Of a stretch of 60,841 nt of DNA, positions 1 through 8,770 are shown piece after piece. The stretch comes from DATLXU01 sp035575515 (GTDB lineage: Bacteria; Acidobacteriota; Blastocatellia; UBA7656). The position numbers and the translations under genes were made by a program. Location of the stretch: contig DATLXU010000149.1 of assembly GCA_035575515.1 (NCBI GenBank), positions 1 through 60,841 on the forward strand. Reading direction: 5' to 3'. Below the pieces are notes generated by a model. The model had not been told where the DNA came from. It saw only the letters and a list, made by a program, of their open reading frames with translations, and made no database searches. The number at the start of each line of letters is the position of its first letter. Within the stretch, counting starts at the first letter, position 1.

Positions 1-121
1 CGGCGGGCCGTTCACCTTCGACAAAGGCCACCCGCCGAGCCAAGAAGCCGTGAACGAAAAGAATGAAATCCCGTTCACGTTGAGGCTGAATTACCACCTT
101 TCAGGAGGCAGCGCGCAATGA
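1..121 (+). CDS. C-terminal end of PilN-like pilus assembly protein (partial)
   Basis: Reading from base 2 gives an open frame that stops with TGA at 119-121 and runs off the left edge, so only about 39 residues are visible, ending FTLRLNYHLSGGSAQ. Its stop overlaps the ATG of the PilO-like gene (ATGA), which is typical of the pilM-N-O-P order, and the beta-strand-like end fits a PilN or GspL-type inner-membrane assembly protein. The identity rests mostly on position; the fragment itself carries no diagnostic motif. Confidence 0.55.
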   Translation, partial: GGPFTFDKGHPPSQEAVNEKNEIPFTLRLNYHLSGGSAQ

Positions 122-816
122 GCACACATGTCCGCGAGCGCGTGGCTGAGTTCCATCTAAAATCAACGCGCGCAGCCCGGCTCCCTTTCGGCCTCAGCCC
201 CGCTGAGTTGATAACGGCTGCGCTTGTGCTGATACTCTTTTCGCTGGTCGTTGTCTATTACTTCAACGCGCTTGTGCCTGAGCGCAATCGGCTGGCCGAG
301 CTTGAAGAAAAAGAGCGGGCGCAGGAAGCCGAGATTGCAAGAAGCAGAACCGTGACGGGACAGCAGACGGCGCAGCAGACAGACACTCAGCCGCAGGCCG
401 CGCTCGACAGCCTGAACCAGTTCAAGCAGCAGTACGTCAGGCCCGTCAACTCTACCGTAAAGAACCTGCTCGATGAGATCAACAAGCTGGCCAAAAAACA
501 CGGCGTTCAATTGACGAGCGGGATTCCGGTCGAGTTGCGCAACGCGCAGGAAGACGAAAAGAGCGATTCGAAGCAGAAGAAAGAAGAGCGCGCGCTCGAT
601 GCTTTTTCAACCGTGAAGGCAAACTTCACGGTCGCGGGCGACTACGCGAAGCTGCAGTCATTTATCAGGGAGCTTGAAAACAGCAAGCTGTTCGTGATTA
701 TCAATTCGATTACCCTGATTAATCAGGAAGAGAAGGAGACCGGCGAAGGGCGCAGATCGGGAGCCTCTGGCATTATGCTGACGATTAATCTTTCGGTCCC
801 CGTTGATGCTTCATAA
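118..816 (+). CDS. PilO-like type IV pilus inner-membrane assembly protein
   Basis: 232 residues with a short cytoplasmic N-terminus, one membrane segment at about 30-50, a charged coiled coil at about 53-80, a Gln-rich linker, and an alpha/beta periplasmic domain from about 95. This is the architecture of PilO/GspM proteins, which pair with PilN and bind the pilotin-like partner PilP in the alignment complex of type IV pili or type II secretion. The start ATG overlaps the stop of the preceding gene and a GGAGG sits at 104-108, so the start is secure. The next gene follows after 40 bases. Sequence similarity in this family is weak, so the call relies on topology and gene order. Confidence 0.72.
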   Translation: MSTHVRERVAEFHLKSTRAARLPFGLSPAELITAALVLILFSLVVVYYFNALVPERNRLAELEEKERAQEAEIARSRTVTGQQTAQQTDTQPQAALDSLNQFKQQYVRPVNSTVKNLLDEINKLAKKHGVQLTSGIPVELRNAQEDEKSDSKQKKEERALDAFSTVKANFTVAGDYAKLQSFIRELENSKLFVIINSITLINQEEKETGEGRRSGASGIMLTINLSVPVDAS

Positions 817-856
817 AGATGCGGCTGCAACGCAGTTTGGTTGAGAGAAGAAGTTG

Positions 857-1753
857 ATGGCAAACAGGAGTGTAAAATCTGAGCAGGTGAAGAAGATCGC
901 GCTTGGCGCGCTCGGCGCGGTATTTCTCGGAGTAATGGTCTATCAATTCGTGCTCTCGCCTTCGTCAACGACTGACGAAACGCCGAACGCGAACAGGGCC
1001 TCGGCGCAACCGGCTAAGAAACAGGCAAGTGGGCCGCCCGCGATGCGCCCACCGTCTTCAAATGAAGAGCGCAACGCGTGGGTGCAGCAGCAACTGGCCG
1101 ATCTCACGCCGCTGAACCTTTCGAGAATTTCGCACGAGTCTGTTACGGTTGAGCCGGACAAAAAAGAACCCGAAGACCCTTATGCATATAAAGGTCGCGG
1201 GAATATCTTTGCCTACTATGTGGCGCCGCCGCCGCGACCTGCGCCACTACCACCACCTCCTCCGATTGTGATTCAAGCCGCGCAGGTGAATCGGAACATA
1301 GTGGCGGGCAGCCCCTTCAAGGTGACAGTGATGGTGCTCGGCCAGAAGTTCCCGGCAGACGCTGAGATTTACTTTGACGGCAGGCCGAAGCCGACAAAGC
1401 GCGTGAGCGAAAGCCAACTGACTACGGAGATGGAGCCGGGCGAGTACTCGTTCCCGCGCACAATAAAAGTCGAGGTGAAATCCAAAAGCGACCCGAAACT
1501 CTTCTCCAACGAGACGCAGATTTCGATTCCGCAAGCGCCCGAACCGAATTTCATCTATCGCGGGCGGCACGGAACGACTCTGGCCAACATAGAGATTCCT
1601 TCGAGCAGACCTGAGTTCAAGCTCCTGAAGCGCGGCGACATCGTTCAAGGCGTGTGGCGCATAGACTCGATCAACGAACGAGAGATTGAAGTCACTCACA
1701 CTCAATTAGAGATAAGACGGCGCATACCGATGCAGCAGGCTCGACCGCAATGA
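857..1753 (+). CDS. PilP/GspC-like periplasmic assembly protein
   Basis: 298 residues from ATG 857; a TTG three bases upstream is less likely, and a GAGAGAAG stretch precedes the ATG. One membrane anchor lies at about 12-34. A flexible low-complexity region follows, then a proline tract at about 122-137 and two beta-rich parts. The first beta part resembles an Ig/IPT-like fold. The last roughly 60 residues (LKRGDIVQGVWRIDSI and on) resemble the HR-type domain of GspC/PilP. Such proteins link the inner-membrane complex to the secretin. The stop overlaps the next start (ATGA), so the pair is translationally coupled. The exact family is uncertain. Confidence 0.55.
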   Translation: MANRSVKSEQVKKIALGALGAVFLGVMVYQFVLSPSSTTDETPNANRASAQPAKKQASGPPAMRPPSSNEERNAWVQQQLADLTPLNLSRISHESVTVEPDKKEPEDPYAYKGRGNIFAYYVAPPPRPAPLPPPPPIVIQAAQVNRNIVAGSPFKVTVMVLGQKFPADAEIYFDGRPKPTKRVSESQLTTEMEPGEYSFPRTIKVEVKSKSDPKLFSNETQISIPQAPEPNFIYRGRHGTTLANIEIPSSRPEFKLLKRGDIVQGVWRIDSINEREIEVTHTQLEIRRRIPMQQARPQ

Positions 1754-2637
1754 TGAAGACGCGACCCGAACAACTCAACAGGCAATCGCTTGAATCAGCA
1801 ACCGAGCGTGAGGGCGAGCGCGGCTGGGCGCTGCTCGGATTGCTGCTTGCGCTTTCGATCATGGCAATAGTGCTGGCCTCGTCCGTGATGCCCAACGTAA
1901 AGATCACTGTTCAGCGCGAGAAAGAGAACGAGATGATCTATCGCGGCGAGCAGATGGCGAAAGCGATTGCCCGCTACTACAACGGCGGTCGGCTCGGAGC
2001 GATTCAACTCTTCTCGCCTCCGCCTTATGGATACCTGACGGAGTTGAAGAAGCTGCGCGACGGGATAACCATTGGCGTGAACGAGATAAAACTCGTGCGT
2101 TTGTCGGCGTTGATTGACCCGATGACGAACGAAGAGTGGGAGCCTGTCCGCCTGCGCGACCCGCGAATCCAGAAGTTTCTCGACAACTACACAGCCGCGA
2201 CCGGCTATGTCATCCCCCAACAGTACTGGCTTTTGGCCGGGCCGCCTCAAAAGCTCATAAAGGCAAAACCGGGCGAACCTGTAACTGCTCCGCAGCAGCC
2301 CGGTCAACCTGCGCAGCCCGCGCAACCCGGTCAGCCCGGCATCGGTCGCCCGCAAACGCCCGTCTCTGATGACGATGACGACGACGATGATGATGACGAC
2401 GATGATGATCAGCAGCCGCCGGACCCGCTGCGTCACTTCTTTGAGGGCGATGATGCGGGCAAACAAAACATTCCCATAATCGGCGTCGCGCCGAAGCGCA
2501 AAGGTCCCGCGATACACGAATACTTCGGTCTCTCGAATTACGAAGACTGGGTCTTCATATTCATTCCCGACCCGTCGCGGTTCCCCGTCGGCGGCGTGCC
2601 CATCAATGAAGGCAGGAGACCGCGCGTTAGCCAATAG
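1750..2637 (+). CDS. Pseudopilin-like protein with poly-aspartate tract
   Basis: 295 residues. A charged leader of about 25 residues ends in ERG, followed by a hydrophobic helix at about 26-47 and then an alpha/beta body, the layout of type II secretion pseudopilins and their minor relatives. The classical GFTLIE cleavage motif is degenerate (RGWALLG here), so prepilin peptidase processing is uncertain. The body contains a Pro/Gln/Gly linker and 14 consecutive Asp residues before the C-terminal domain. The start overlaps the stop of the upstream gene. It is the last gene of the pilus/secretion operon, and the next gene is unrelated. Confidence 0.6.
   Translation: MMKTRPEQLNRQSLESATEREGERGWALLGLLLALSIMAIVLASSVMPNVKITVQREKENEMIYRGEQMAKAIARYYNGGRLGAIQLFSPPPYGYLTELKKLRDGITIGVNEIKLVRLSALIDPMTNEEWEPVRLRDPRIQKFLDNYTAATGYVIPQQYWLLAGPPQKLIKAKPGEPVTAPQQPGQPAQPAQPGQPGIGRPQTPVSDDDDDDDDDDDDDDQQPPDPLRHFFEGDDAGKQNIPIIGVAPKRKGPAIHEYFGLSNYEDWVFIFIPDPSRFPVGGVPINEGRRPRVSQ
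2368..2409 (+). repeat. GAY trinucleotide repeat (14 units)
   Basis: Fourteen consecutive GAC/GAT codons inside the pseudopilin-like gene. The mix of GAC and GAT lowers slippage relative to a pure repeat, but the tract is still a candidate length-variable microsatellite. It encodes an acidic stretch that could bind divalent cations. Confidence 0.85.
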
Positions 2638-2778
2638 CTCCCGCTTCAAAAAGCTGCGACGATAAACGAAAGCAGCCGCCGATTAGCTTTATCTCGAATC
2701 TCATAGCTCAGGCTCAGACTCTGTTCGCGCTATCGCCTCGCTGTGGCGGTGTTGTATCATTGCGCTCACGGACAGTTT

Positions 2779-4302
2779 ATGAACATAGCCGAAGACATCA
2801 CTCATCAATCATCAAATCAAGACCAACAGACGGCGGGCGGCGAGGCAGCGCTGATTCGCGGCGTCGGGCTAAGAAGCGCGACGACGCTGAACATGATTGA
2901 CATGATAGGCGTTGGGCCGTTCATCACAATCCCGCTCATCATCGCGGCGATGGGCGGGCCGCAGGCGATGCTCGGATGGATTTTCGGCGCGCTGCTTGTA
3001 ATCTGCGATGGAATGGTGTGGGCCGAGCTTGGCGCGGCGATGCCCGGATCGGGCGGCTCTTATCGCTACCTCAAAGAAATCTACGGCCCGTCGCGCTTTG
3101 GCCGGATGATTTCGTTTCTGTTCATCTGGCAATTGACCTTCAGCGCGCCGCTTTCGATTGCTTCGGGCTGCATAGGGCTTTCGCAATATGCCAGCTACAT
3201 CTGGCCTGCGCTCGGCCACACTTTCATCGCGCGCGACATCCCGTTTCAGCTTCCCTTGATTGGCAAACTGAGCGTGGGCGTTTCGATAACGGCAGGAACT
3301 TTCGTCGCCATAGGCACGGTGCTGTTTGCGATGTTTCTGCTTTATCGAAAGATCACAGTGATCGGGCGGCTGTCTCAATACCTCTGGATAGGCGTCTTTC
3401 TGACGGTGCTGTGGGTGATCGTAGCAGGCGTGACGCACTTTGATCCCGGTCGCGCGTTTGATTTTCCATCTGGCGCGTTCGATTTGACGCCGGGCTTTTT
3501 CACGGGGCTTGGCGCAGCGATGCTTGTGGCCGTTTATGACTACTGGGGTTACTACAACGTCTGCTTCTTCGGCGGCGAAGTCAAAGACCCGACGCGAACT
3601 ATCCCGCGCGCGGTGATCTATTCGATACTCGCGGTGGCCGCGATTTACATCGTGATGAACGTAAGCATTCTCGGCGTGATCCCGTGGCGCGAGATGATCG
3701 AGACCGCGAAGCCCGAAAACGAAGAGACGCGCAATCACATCATCTCAATCTTCATGCAGAGACTGTATGGCAACTGGGCGGGAGTGCTTGCGAGCGTGCT
3801 GATAATGTGGACGGCGTTCGCTTCGGTCTTCTCGCTGATGCTCGGCTATTCGCGAGTGCCTTACGCGGCGGCGCTCGACGGCAACTATTTCAAATCGTTC
3901 GCGCGCGTGCATCCGAAGCACCGCTTCCCTTACGTTTCGCTTTTGGTGATGGGAACGGTTGCGGCGGCCTGCTGCTTCTTCAAGCTGAAAGACGTGATAA
4001 CGGCATTAGTGGTCATACGCATCACGGTCCAATTCATCCTTCAAACCATCGGCGTGATTGTGCTAAGAAAGACGCGGCCCGATATCCATCTGCCGTTCAG
4101 GATGTGGCTCTATCCGCTTCCCGCTATCTTAGCGTTCAGCGGATTCGTCTATGTACTCATAATGCGCCCGAAGTCGCTCGAAACGATATTGCTTGCGGTT
4201 GCGCTGGTAATAATCGGATCGGCGATTTATCTTGTTCGCTCGTGGCGGCGAAGCGAATGGCCCTTCGGCAAAACCGTCGCCGCAGAAACGGCAGCAGAAT
4301 GA
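2779..4302 (+). CDS. APC-superfamily amino acid permease
   Basis: 507 residues from ATG 2779; an upstream in-frame GTG at 2743 would add 12 residues unlike the family. About 12 hydrophobic segments are visible. TM1 carries the unwound glycine-containing region typical of APC carriers (DMIGVGPFITIP), and TM2/3 carry WAELGAAMPGSGGSY. This indicates a proton- or sodium-coupled amino acid or amine transporter in the inner membrane. The substrate cannot be read from sequence. It stands alone between the pilus operon and the deacetylase gene, with no clear promoter recognised in the 141 bases upstream. Confidence 0.85.
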   Translation: MNIAEDITHQSSNQDQQTAGGEAALIRGVGLRSATTLNMIDMIGVGPFITIPLIIAAMGGPQAMLGWIFGALLVICDGMVWAELGAAMPGSGGSYRYLKEIYGPSRFGRMISFLFIWQLTFSAPLSIASGCIGLSQYASYIWPALGHTFIARDIPFQLPLIGKLSVGVSITAGTFVAIGTVLFAMFLLYRKITVIGRLSQYLWIGVFLTVLWVIVAGVTHFDPGRAFDFPSGAFDLTPGFFTGLGAAMLVAVYDYWGYYNVCFFGGEVKDPTRTIPRAVIYSILAVAAIYIVMNVSILGVIPWREMIETAKPENEETRNHIISIFMQRLYGNWAGVLASVLIMWTAFASVFSLMLGYSRVPYAAALDGNYFKSFARVHPKHRFPYVSLLVMGTVAAACCFFKLKDVITALVVIRITVQFILQTIGVIVLRKTRPDIHLPFRMWLYPLPAILAFSGFVYVLIMRPKSLETILLAVALVIIGSAIYLVRSWRRSEWPFGKTVAAETAAE

Positions 4303-4332
4303 TTGGCTGAAGTTCATTAACAGGAGGCTGAG

Positions 4333-7300
4333 GTGAATCTGAACCTTTCATCTCGCAAGATTATCGCTGCGGCGCTCATCTTTTGGGCGCTCGTCGGCTA
4401 CAACCCGTCCCTTACTTTTCATTCATCAATCGCAAGAGCCGACAAGCGTCCGGCAGAAGATCGCGGCGCGATGGCGCTCGGTCAGGCGCTCAAGCGATTG
4501 GGCGTAGTCGCGAGCGTGCTTCACACTGGCGCGCACCCGGACGACGAAGACAGCGGGTTGCTCGCTTATCTCGCGCGAGGGCGTCAGGCGCGCACGGCTT
4601 ACCTTTCGCTCACACGCGGCGACGGCGGCCAGAACCTCATCGGGCCTGAGCTGTACGAATCGCTCGGCGTCATTCGCACCGAAGAATTACTAGCGGCGCG
4701 AAGGCTCGACGGCGCGAGTCAGTTCTTCACGCGCGCTTATGATTTCGGGTTCAGCAAGTCGCGCGCGGAAGCTCTATCGAAGTGGGACCGCGAAGCTGTG
4801 CTTGCCGACATGGTTCGCGTCATTCGATTGTTTCGCCCAATGGTCATCGTTTCGGCGTGGAGCGGCACGCCCAACGACGGTCACGGCCATCATCAAGCGG
4901 CAGGCTTACTGACGGTCGAAGCATTTCATGCGGCAGCAGACCCTTCGCGGTTTCCTAAGCAAATTGCAGAAGGATTAAGACCATGGCAGGCGAAGAAGCT
5001 CTACGTCCGCTCTTCTGATTTCGGAGAGCAGAGTCGCGGGCCGCAACTGAAACTTGCAACATTGTCATTGAACACAGGCCAGTACGATCCGCTGCTTGGC
5101 CGCAGTTATTCTGAAATCGCAACCGAAGGGCGCAACCAGCATCGCACGCAGGATCAAGACGCAATCGAGCGGCGCGGCCCGCGTTATTCAAGAATGCGAT
5201 TGATGGAGAACACTGTCGGCCCAATCGCTGATGAAAAAGACATCTTCGATGGGATTGACACGAGTATAACGGGCATCGCGCGATTTGCAGGCAAAGGCGG
5301 CGAAGCTTTATCAAAGCCGCTGGTCGAAGCGCAGCAGCATGCCGAACGGTCTCTACGCCAGTTCAACCCGCTCACGCCTTCGATGGTGAGGCCGGAGATA
5401 GCCGCCGGGCTTGAGAAAATCAGAGAAGCCCGCGCGATGCTTGCGGGTCTCGGCCTCAGCGAATCGGAATTCTACGACACGGATTTTTTCTTAAAGCAAA
5501 AGGAAGCCGACTTCGCCGACGCGCTTGCGAAATCTGCGAACGTCATAGTTGATTGCCTCGCGGATGATGAAATAGTTACGCCCGGTCAGACCTTCTCGAT
5601 CAGAGTGGAGCGTTACTCAGACGCCAACACAGGCCCGGCGGACGTTTCGCTCCTGCTTCCGCGCGGATGGACTGCTCTCGCGCAGGAGAAGAAAGATCTC
5701 CTTTCCGAAGGTCAGCGAATCACTCAAGCAGATTTCAAAGTCACAGTCGCGCCGGATGCCGAGCCGAGTCAACCCTACTGGCTCAAGCAGCCGCGACGAG
5801 GCGATATGTTCACTGCGGGCAGCGGCGGCGCTGGCATCGAGCCGTTTGCGCCGCCGCTTATCATCGCGCGGGTCGAGTTTGAAATCGGTGGACAAAAAAT
5901 CGCTGTGATGCAACAGGCGCAGTATCGTTACACCGCGAAAGCGCAGGGCGAGTTGAGGCATGAATTGAAAGTCGCGCCCGCCGTTTCGGTGAATGTCTCG
6001 CCTGAGATTTTGATATTTCCTGTTTCGCCTATCGCTCTCACTCGTGAAATCACCGTATCGCTTACGAATAATTTGAAGCAGGGGGCGCGCGGCACGGTGA
6101 AGTTAAACGGCGCGGCTTCGTGGAAAGTGTCGCCCGCTGACGCCGCATTCGATTTGAAGCGCGAAGGCGAGCGCGCAATCTTCACCTTCACCGTGACTGT
6201 TCCGGCAAACAGCGCAGAGATGCGCCGCGAAGTTTCAGCCGTCGCCACAATCAACGGGCAGGAGTTTCGTCGCGGTTATCAGGTGGTCTCTTATTCGCAC
6301 ATCGAGCCGCGATTGATTTTCAGAGATGCGGAGACAGAAGCCGAAGTGATTGATGCGAAGGTTGCGGCAGGCTTGAAGGTCGGCTACATCGAAGGCGCGG
6401 GCGATGATTTCGCAAACGCGCTGAGGCGACTCGGCGTTGACGTTGAAGTTATCGGCCAGCGCGAGCTTGAATCGGGCGACCTCAATCGCTTCGATACAAT
6501 CGTGCTTGGCGTTCGCGTTTACGAAGTGCGGCCCGACGTTGTGGCAAACAACGCGCGCCTGCTTGAATATGTTAATCGAGGCGGCACGCTCATCGTTCAG
6601 TACAACCGGGGGAATTTCGAGCAGGGCAACTATGCGCCTTATCGAATCTCGAAAGAAGTGAAGTCGGGCGAAGAAGGGCCGCGCGAGCGCGAACGAGAGC
6701 CGCGAATCATTTATCTCGAAGACTCGCGGCTCGCCGATTCGCTCAAATCAAAGAACGCGTCGAGCATGAAGATAGGCTTAATCGGCGCGGCTGACGATGC
6801 GTTATTGAAAGAGGCTCAAGTCAACGCGAAGCCGATTGCCGCAAACGAGCTTGCGACGATTGACCTCAATCAATTCGATGCTGTGGTCATAGGCGTCGGC
6901 GCGTACAAGTCAAGGCCTGACCTGATCGCCAACAACGAGCGGTTGATTGAGTACGCGCGCCGCCATCTTGTCATTGCTGAGTACAACAAAGCTCAGTACC
7001 TGAGCGGCGACTTCTCGCCGTACCCGAAGATTGATCCGAAGCCGTATCGAGTTACGGATGAGCATGCGAAAGTCGAGATACTCGACGCGGCGCATCCGCT
7101 ATTCAATTTCCCGAATAAGATCACGGCGCGAGATTTCGATGGATGGATAACAGAGCGCGGCGCGTATTTCTTGAGCGATTACGATCCGCGATACAAAGCT
7201 TTGCTTGCGTCAAACGATGTTGGCGAAGAGCCGAAGCAGGGCGGGGAAGTCGTCGCGCAGTACGGCAAGGGTTTCTGGATTTACACGGCATATGCATGGT

Positions 7301-7395
7301 TCAGGCAATTGCCGCATGGAGTGCCGGGCGCTTATCGCCTCGTGGCCAATCTCGTCAGCTTGCCGAAAGCCCCGCGCAAGCAGGCGCAGAAATAG
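4333..7395 (+). CDS. Secreted PIG-L family deacetylase with duplicated C-terminal domain
   Basis: 1020 residues starting at GTG 4333, seven bases after AGGAGG. A signal peptide (hydrophobic 10-22) leads into a PIG-L/LmbE fold. The zinc motif HPDDE is at 68-72 and a second motif GHGHHQ at about 183-188, as in N-acetylglucosaminyl deacetylases of the GlcNAc-PI and MshB type. A middle beta-sandwich region follows. The last 400 residues contain two copies of a glutamine-amidotransferase-like Rossmann unit (RPDVVANNARLLEY and RPDLIANNERLIEY). Long secreted members of this kind are common in Acidobacteria and Bacteroidetes. A role in de-N-acetylating an extracellular glycan is inferred. Confidence 0.85.
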   Translation: MNLNLSSRKIIAAALIFWALVGYNPSLTFHSSIARADKRPAEDRGAMALGQALKRLGVVASVLHTGAHPDDEDSGLLAYLARGRQARTAYLSLTRGDGGQNLIGPELYESLGVIRTEELLAARRLDGASQFFTRAYDFGFSKSRAEALSKWDREAVLADMVRVIRLFRPMVIVSAWSGTPNDGHGHHQAAGLLTVEAFHAAADPSRFPKQIAEGLRPWQAKKLYVRSSDFGEQSRGPQLKLATLSLNTGQYDPLLGRSYSEIATEGRNQHRTQDQDAIERRGPRYSRMRLMENTVGPIADEKDIFDGIDTSITGIARFAGKGGEALSKPLVEAQQHAERSLRQFNPLTPSMVRPEIAAGLEKIREARAMLAGLGLSESEFYDTDFFLKQKEADFADALAKSANVIVDCLADDEIVTPGQTFSIRVERYSDANTGPADVSLLLPRGWTALAQEKKDLLSEGQRITQADFKVTVAPDAEPSQPYWLKQPRRGDMFTAGSGGAGIEPFAPPLIIARVEFEIGGQKIAVMQQAQYRYTAKAQGELRHELKVAPAVSVNVSPEILIFPVSPIALTREITVSLTNNLKQGARGTVKLNGAASWKVSPADAAFDLKREGERAIFTFTVTVPANSAEMRREVSAVATINGQEFRRGYQVVSYSHIEPRLIFRDAETEAEVIDAKVAAGLKVGYIEGAGDDFANALRRLGVDVEVIGQRELESGDLNRFDTIVLGVRVYEVRPDVVANNARLLEYVNRGGTLIVQYNRGNFEQGNYAPYRISKEVKSGEEGPREREREPRIIYLEDSRLADSLKSKNASSMKIGLIGAADDALLKEAQVNAKPIAANELATIDLNQFDAVVIGVGAYKSRPDLIANNERLIEYARRHLVIAEYNKAQYLSGDFSPYPKIDPKPYRVTDEHAKVEILDAAHPLFNFPNKITARDFDGWITERGAYFLSDYDPRYKALLASNDVGEEPKQGGEVVAQYGKGFWIYTAYAWFRQLPHGVPGAYRLVANLVSLPKAPRKQAQK

Positions 7396-7412
7396 TCGGA
7401 GGATGATTGCCG

Positions 7413-8366
7413 ATGAAGAAAGAGTCAATAATCGAGAAAATTTTCAAAACAGATTCGCTTCGCAATCTTTCAAGCGTCGCTTTGGTTTGCGCGGCGTTCG
7501 TCTTCTGCTGCTTCAATTCATTCGCTCAGGAAAAGCCTGCGGTTGCGCACTTCCATCACCTTCATCTCAATTCGACGGACCCTGCGGCGGCGATTCAGTT
7601 TTACACGAGCAAGTTTGACTGCGAGCGTGGCCGGATTGCAGGCCGCGCAGACGGCGTGCGGGCGCAAAAGTCATGGCTATTATTCAACAAAGTAAAGAGC
7701 GCGCCTGCGTGGGAACCGGTTTCTGCTATCTGGCATTTCGGCTGGGGCGCTGAGGATATGAAGGCCGCTTACGAGAAGCAGATTGAAAGCGGGACGAAAT
7801 TCTTCGAGCCGCTGACGGACATAAGCGAGTTCACGCGCACGCCGGGTTTTTATTACGCCTACGTTGACGGGCCTGACCATGCGCTGATTGAGTTGAACAC
7901 GGCTTCTCATCATCACTTTGGCCACATACATCTGTTCAGCGAAGACCCCGTGACGGCAGGCGAGTGGTACATGAAATATTTCGGAGCCACGCGCCGCGGC
8001 AATCCTTCCGCGCCGCCCTCGCGCGAGCCGCGCTTTTATAAAGAACTACAGGTCGGGCCGAGCATGTCGCTTATGCTCGACAACGTGAACATAATAATTT
8101 TTCCGATTCAGTTTTCGCACAAGGCTTATGCGAAATACTGGAGTGGCGGAAAAAAGGAGATGGCTACGACGAAAGGGCGCGTCGTAGATCACCTTGCATT
8201 CAGCTTTGACAATCTCGCTGAAGCGGTCGAAAGAATGCGACGAGACGGCGTGAAGATAACAGAAGAGATAACGGTTGATCCAGTCACCAAATTCAAGCAC
8301 GCATTCGTCGAAGGGCCGGACCATATACGCATAGAGCTTGTCGAAGGCCACGCCACCCGGCAATAG
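7413..8366 (+). CDS. Exported VOC-fold (glyoxalase/dioxygenase-like) protein
   Basis: 317 residues from ATG 7413, preceded by CGGAGG at 7397-7402. A signal peptide is visible at about 18-35 ending in SFAQ. The mature part holds vicinal-oxygen-chelate modules. The first begins FHHLHLNSTDPAAA with candidate metal-binding His. The second begins HHHFGHIHLFSEDP, and its partner half near the end reads VVDHLAFSFDNLAEA, closing with PDHIRIELVEG. The reaction is unknown; glyoxalases, extradiol dioxygenases and resistance proteins share this fold, and export is unusual for them. It begins 17 bases after the deacetylase and is probably co-transcribed. Confidence 0.75.
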   Translation: MKKESIIEKIFKTDSLRNLSSVALVCAAFVFCCFNSFAQEKPAVAHFHHLHLNSTDPAAAIQFYTSKFDCERGRIAGRADGVRAQKSWLLFNKVKSAPAWEPVSAIWHFGWGAEDMKAAYEKQIESGTKFFEPLTDISEFTRTPGFYYAYVDGPDHALIELNTASHHHFGHIHLFSEDPVTAGEWYMKYFGATRRGNPSAPPSREPRFYKELQVGPSMSLMLDNVNIIIFPIQFSHKAYAKYWSGGKKEMATTKGRVVDHLAFSFDNLAEAVERMRRDGVKITEEITVDPVTKFKHAFVEGPDHIRIELVEGHATRQ

Positions 8367-8530
8367 GCGAGAGTTGATAAAACCTGCCGCACGGTTCTAA
8401 ACTGAAAGTGTACTCTTCCTGTGGGCGCGATTATTAACAAGCGTGAATCGGCGTCTCGTCAATTTCTATTCTTCCTTCCGAACTCACTTTCTGATTCAGG
8501 GCTGCTGATTCGCGGATTGGAGGATACGTC

Positions 8531-8680
8531 ATGTCGAAACAGAAATGCGCTCACGCGCTTTGCACCTGTGAAGCGAGACCGGGCGACAAGTATTGCAGCG
8601 ACTGGTGCGCTCGCGATACGGGAGTGGAGCCGCGTCAGGGCGGCTCGTGCGGCTGCGGCCATCCCGATTGCCGCGCCTGA
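8531..8680 (+). CDS. Small bacterial metallothionein-like protein
   Basis: A 49-residue gene with eight Cys (6, 11, 13, 22, 26, 40, 42, 47) and two His (8, 44), arranged CAHALCTC, YCSDWCA and CGCGHPDC. This matches the zinc-finger-like layout of SmtA/BmtA metallothioneins, where a central YC-x-x-x-CA helix segment and a terminal CGC/GC-rich cluster hold four zinc or cadmium ions. A strong GGAGG at 8519-8523 sits seven bases before the ATG. The gene stands alone; no ArsR/SmtB repressor gene is seen beside it. A heptamer hairpin begins three bases after the stop. The role in cytoplasmic metal sequestration is from family knowledge. Confidence 0.8.
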   Translation: MSKQKCAHALCTCEARPGDKYCSDWCARDTGVEPRQGGSCGCGHPDCRA

Positions 8681-8683
8681 AAC

Positions 8684-8770
8684 GTTGAACGCTGAATGAT
8701 GAATAAAGAGCCGCTGGTGTTTGCAATGGCACACGGCTTTTCCTGTTCGTCATTCAGCGTTCATCATTGC
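8684..8770. repeat. Heptamer hairpin element, TGAACGC family (copy 1)
   Basis: Left arm 8684-8703 (units TGAACGC, TGAATGA) pairs with right arm 8747-8769. An inner stem AAAGAGCCG/CGGCTTTT encloses the loop. It lies between two converging genes and can act as a bidirectional terminator. It supplies the last codons and stop of the S41 protease gene. Confidence 0.8.

Noticed and set aside
1795..2649. 284-codon minus-strand open frame with a run of Val/Ile residues
   Set aside because: Shadow of the poly-Asp codon tract of the pseudopilin-like gene; the hydrophobic run is just the complement of GAY codons.
8421..8699. 92-codon frame overlapping the metallothionein-like gene
   Set aside because: No ribosome site and no motif; the overlapping 49-codon frame has both the Cys pattern and a strong ribosome site.
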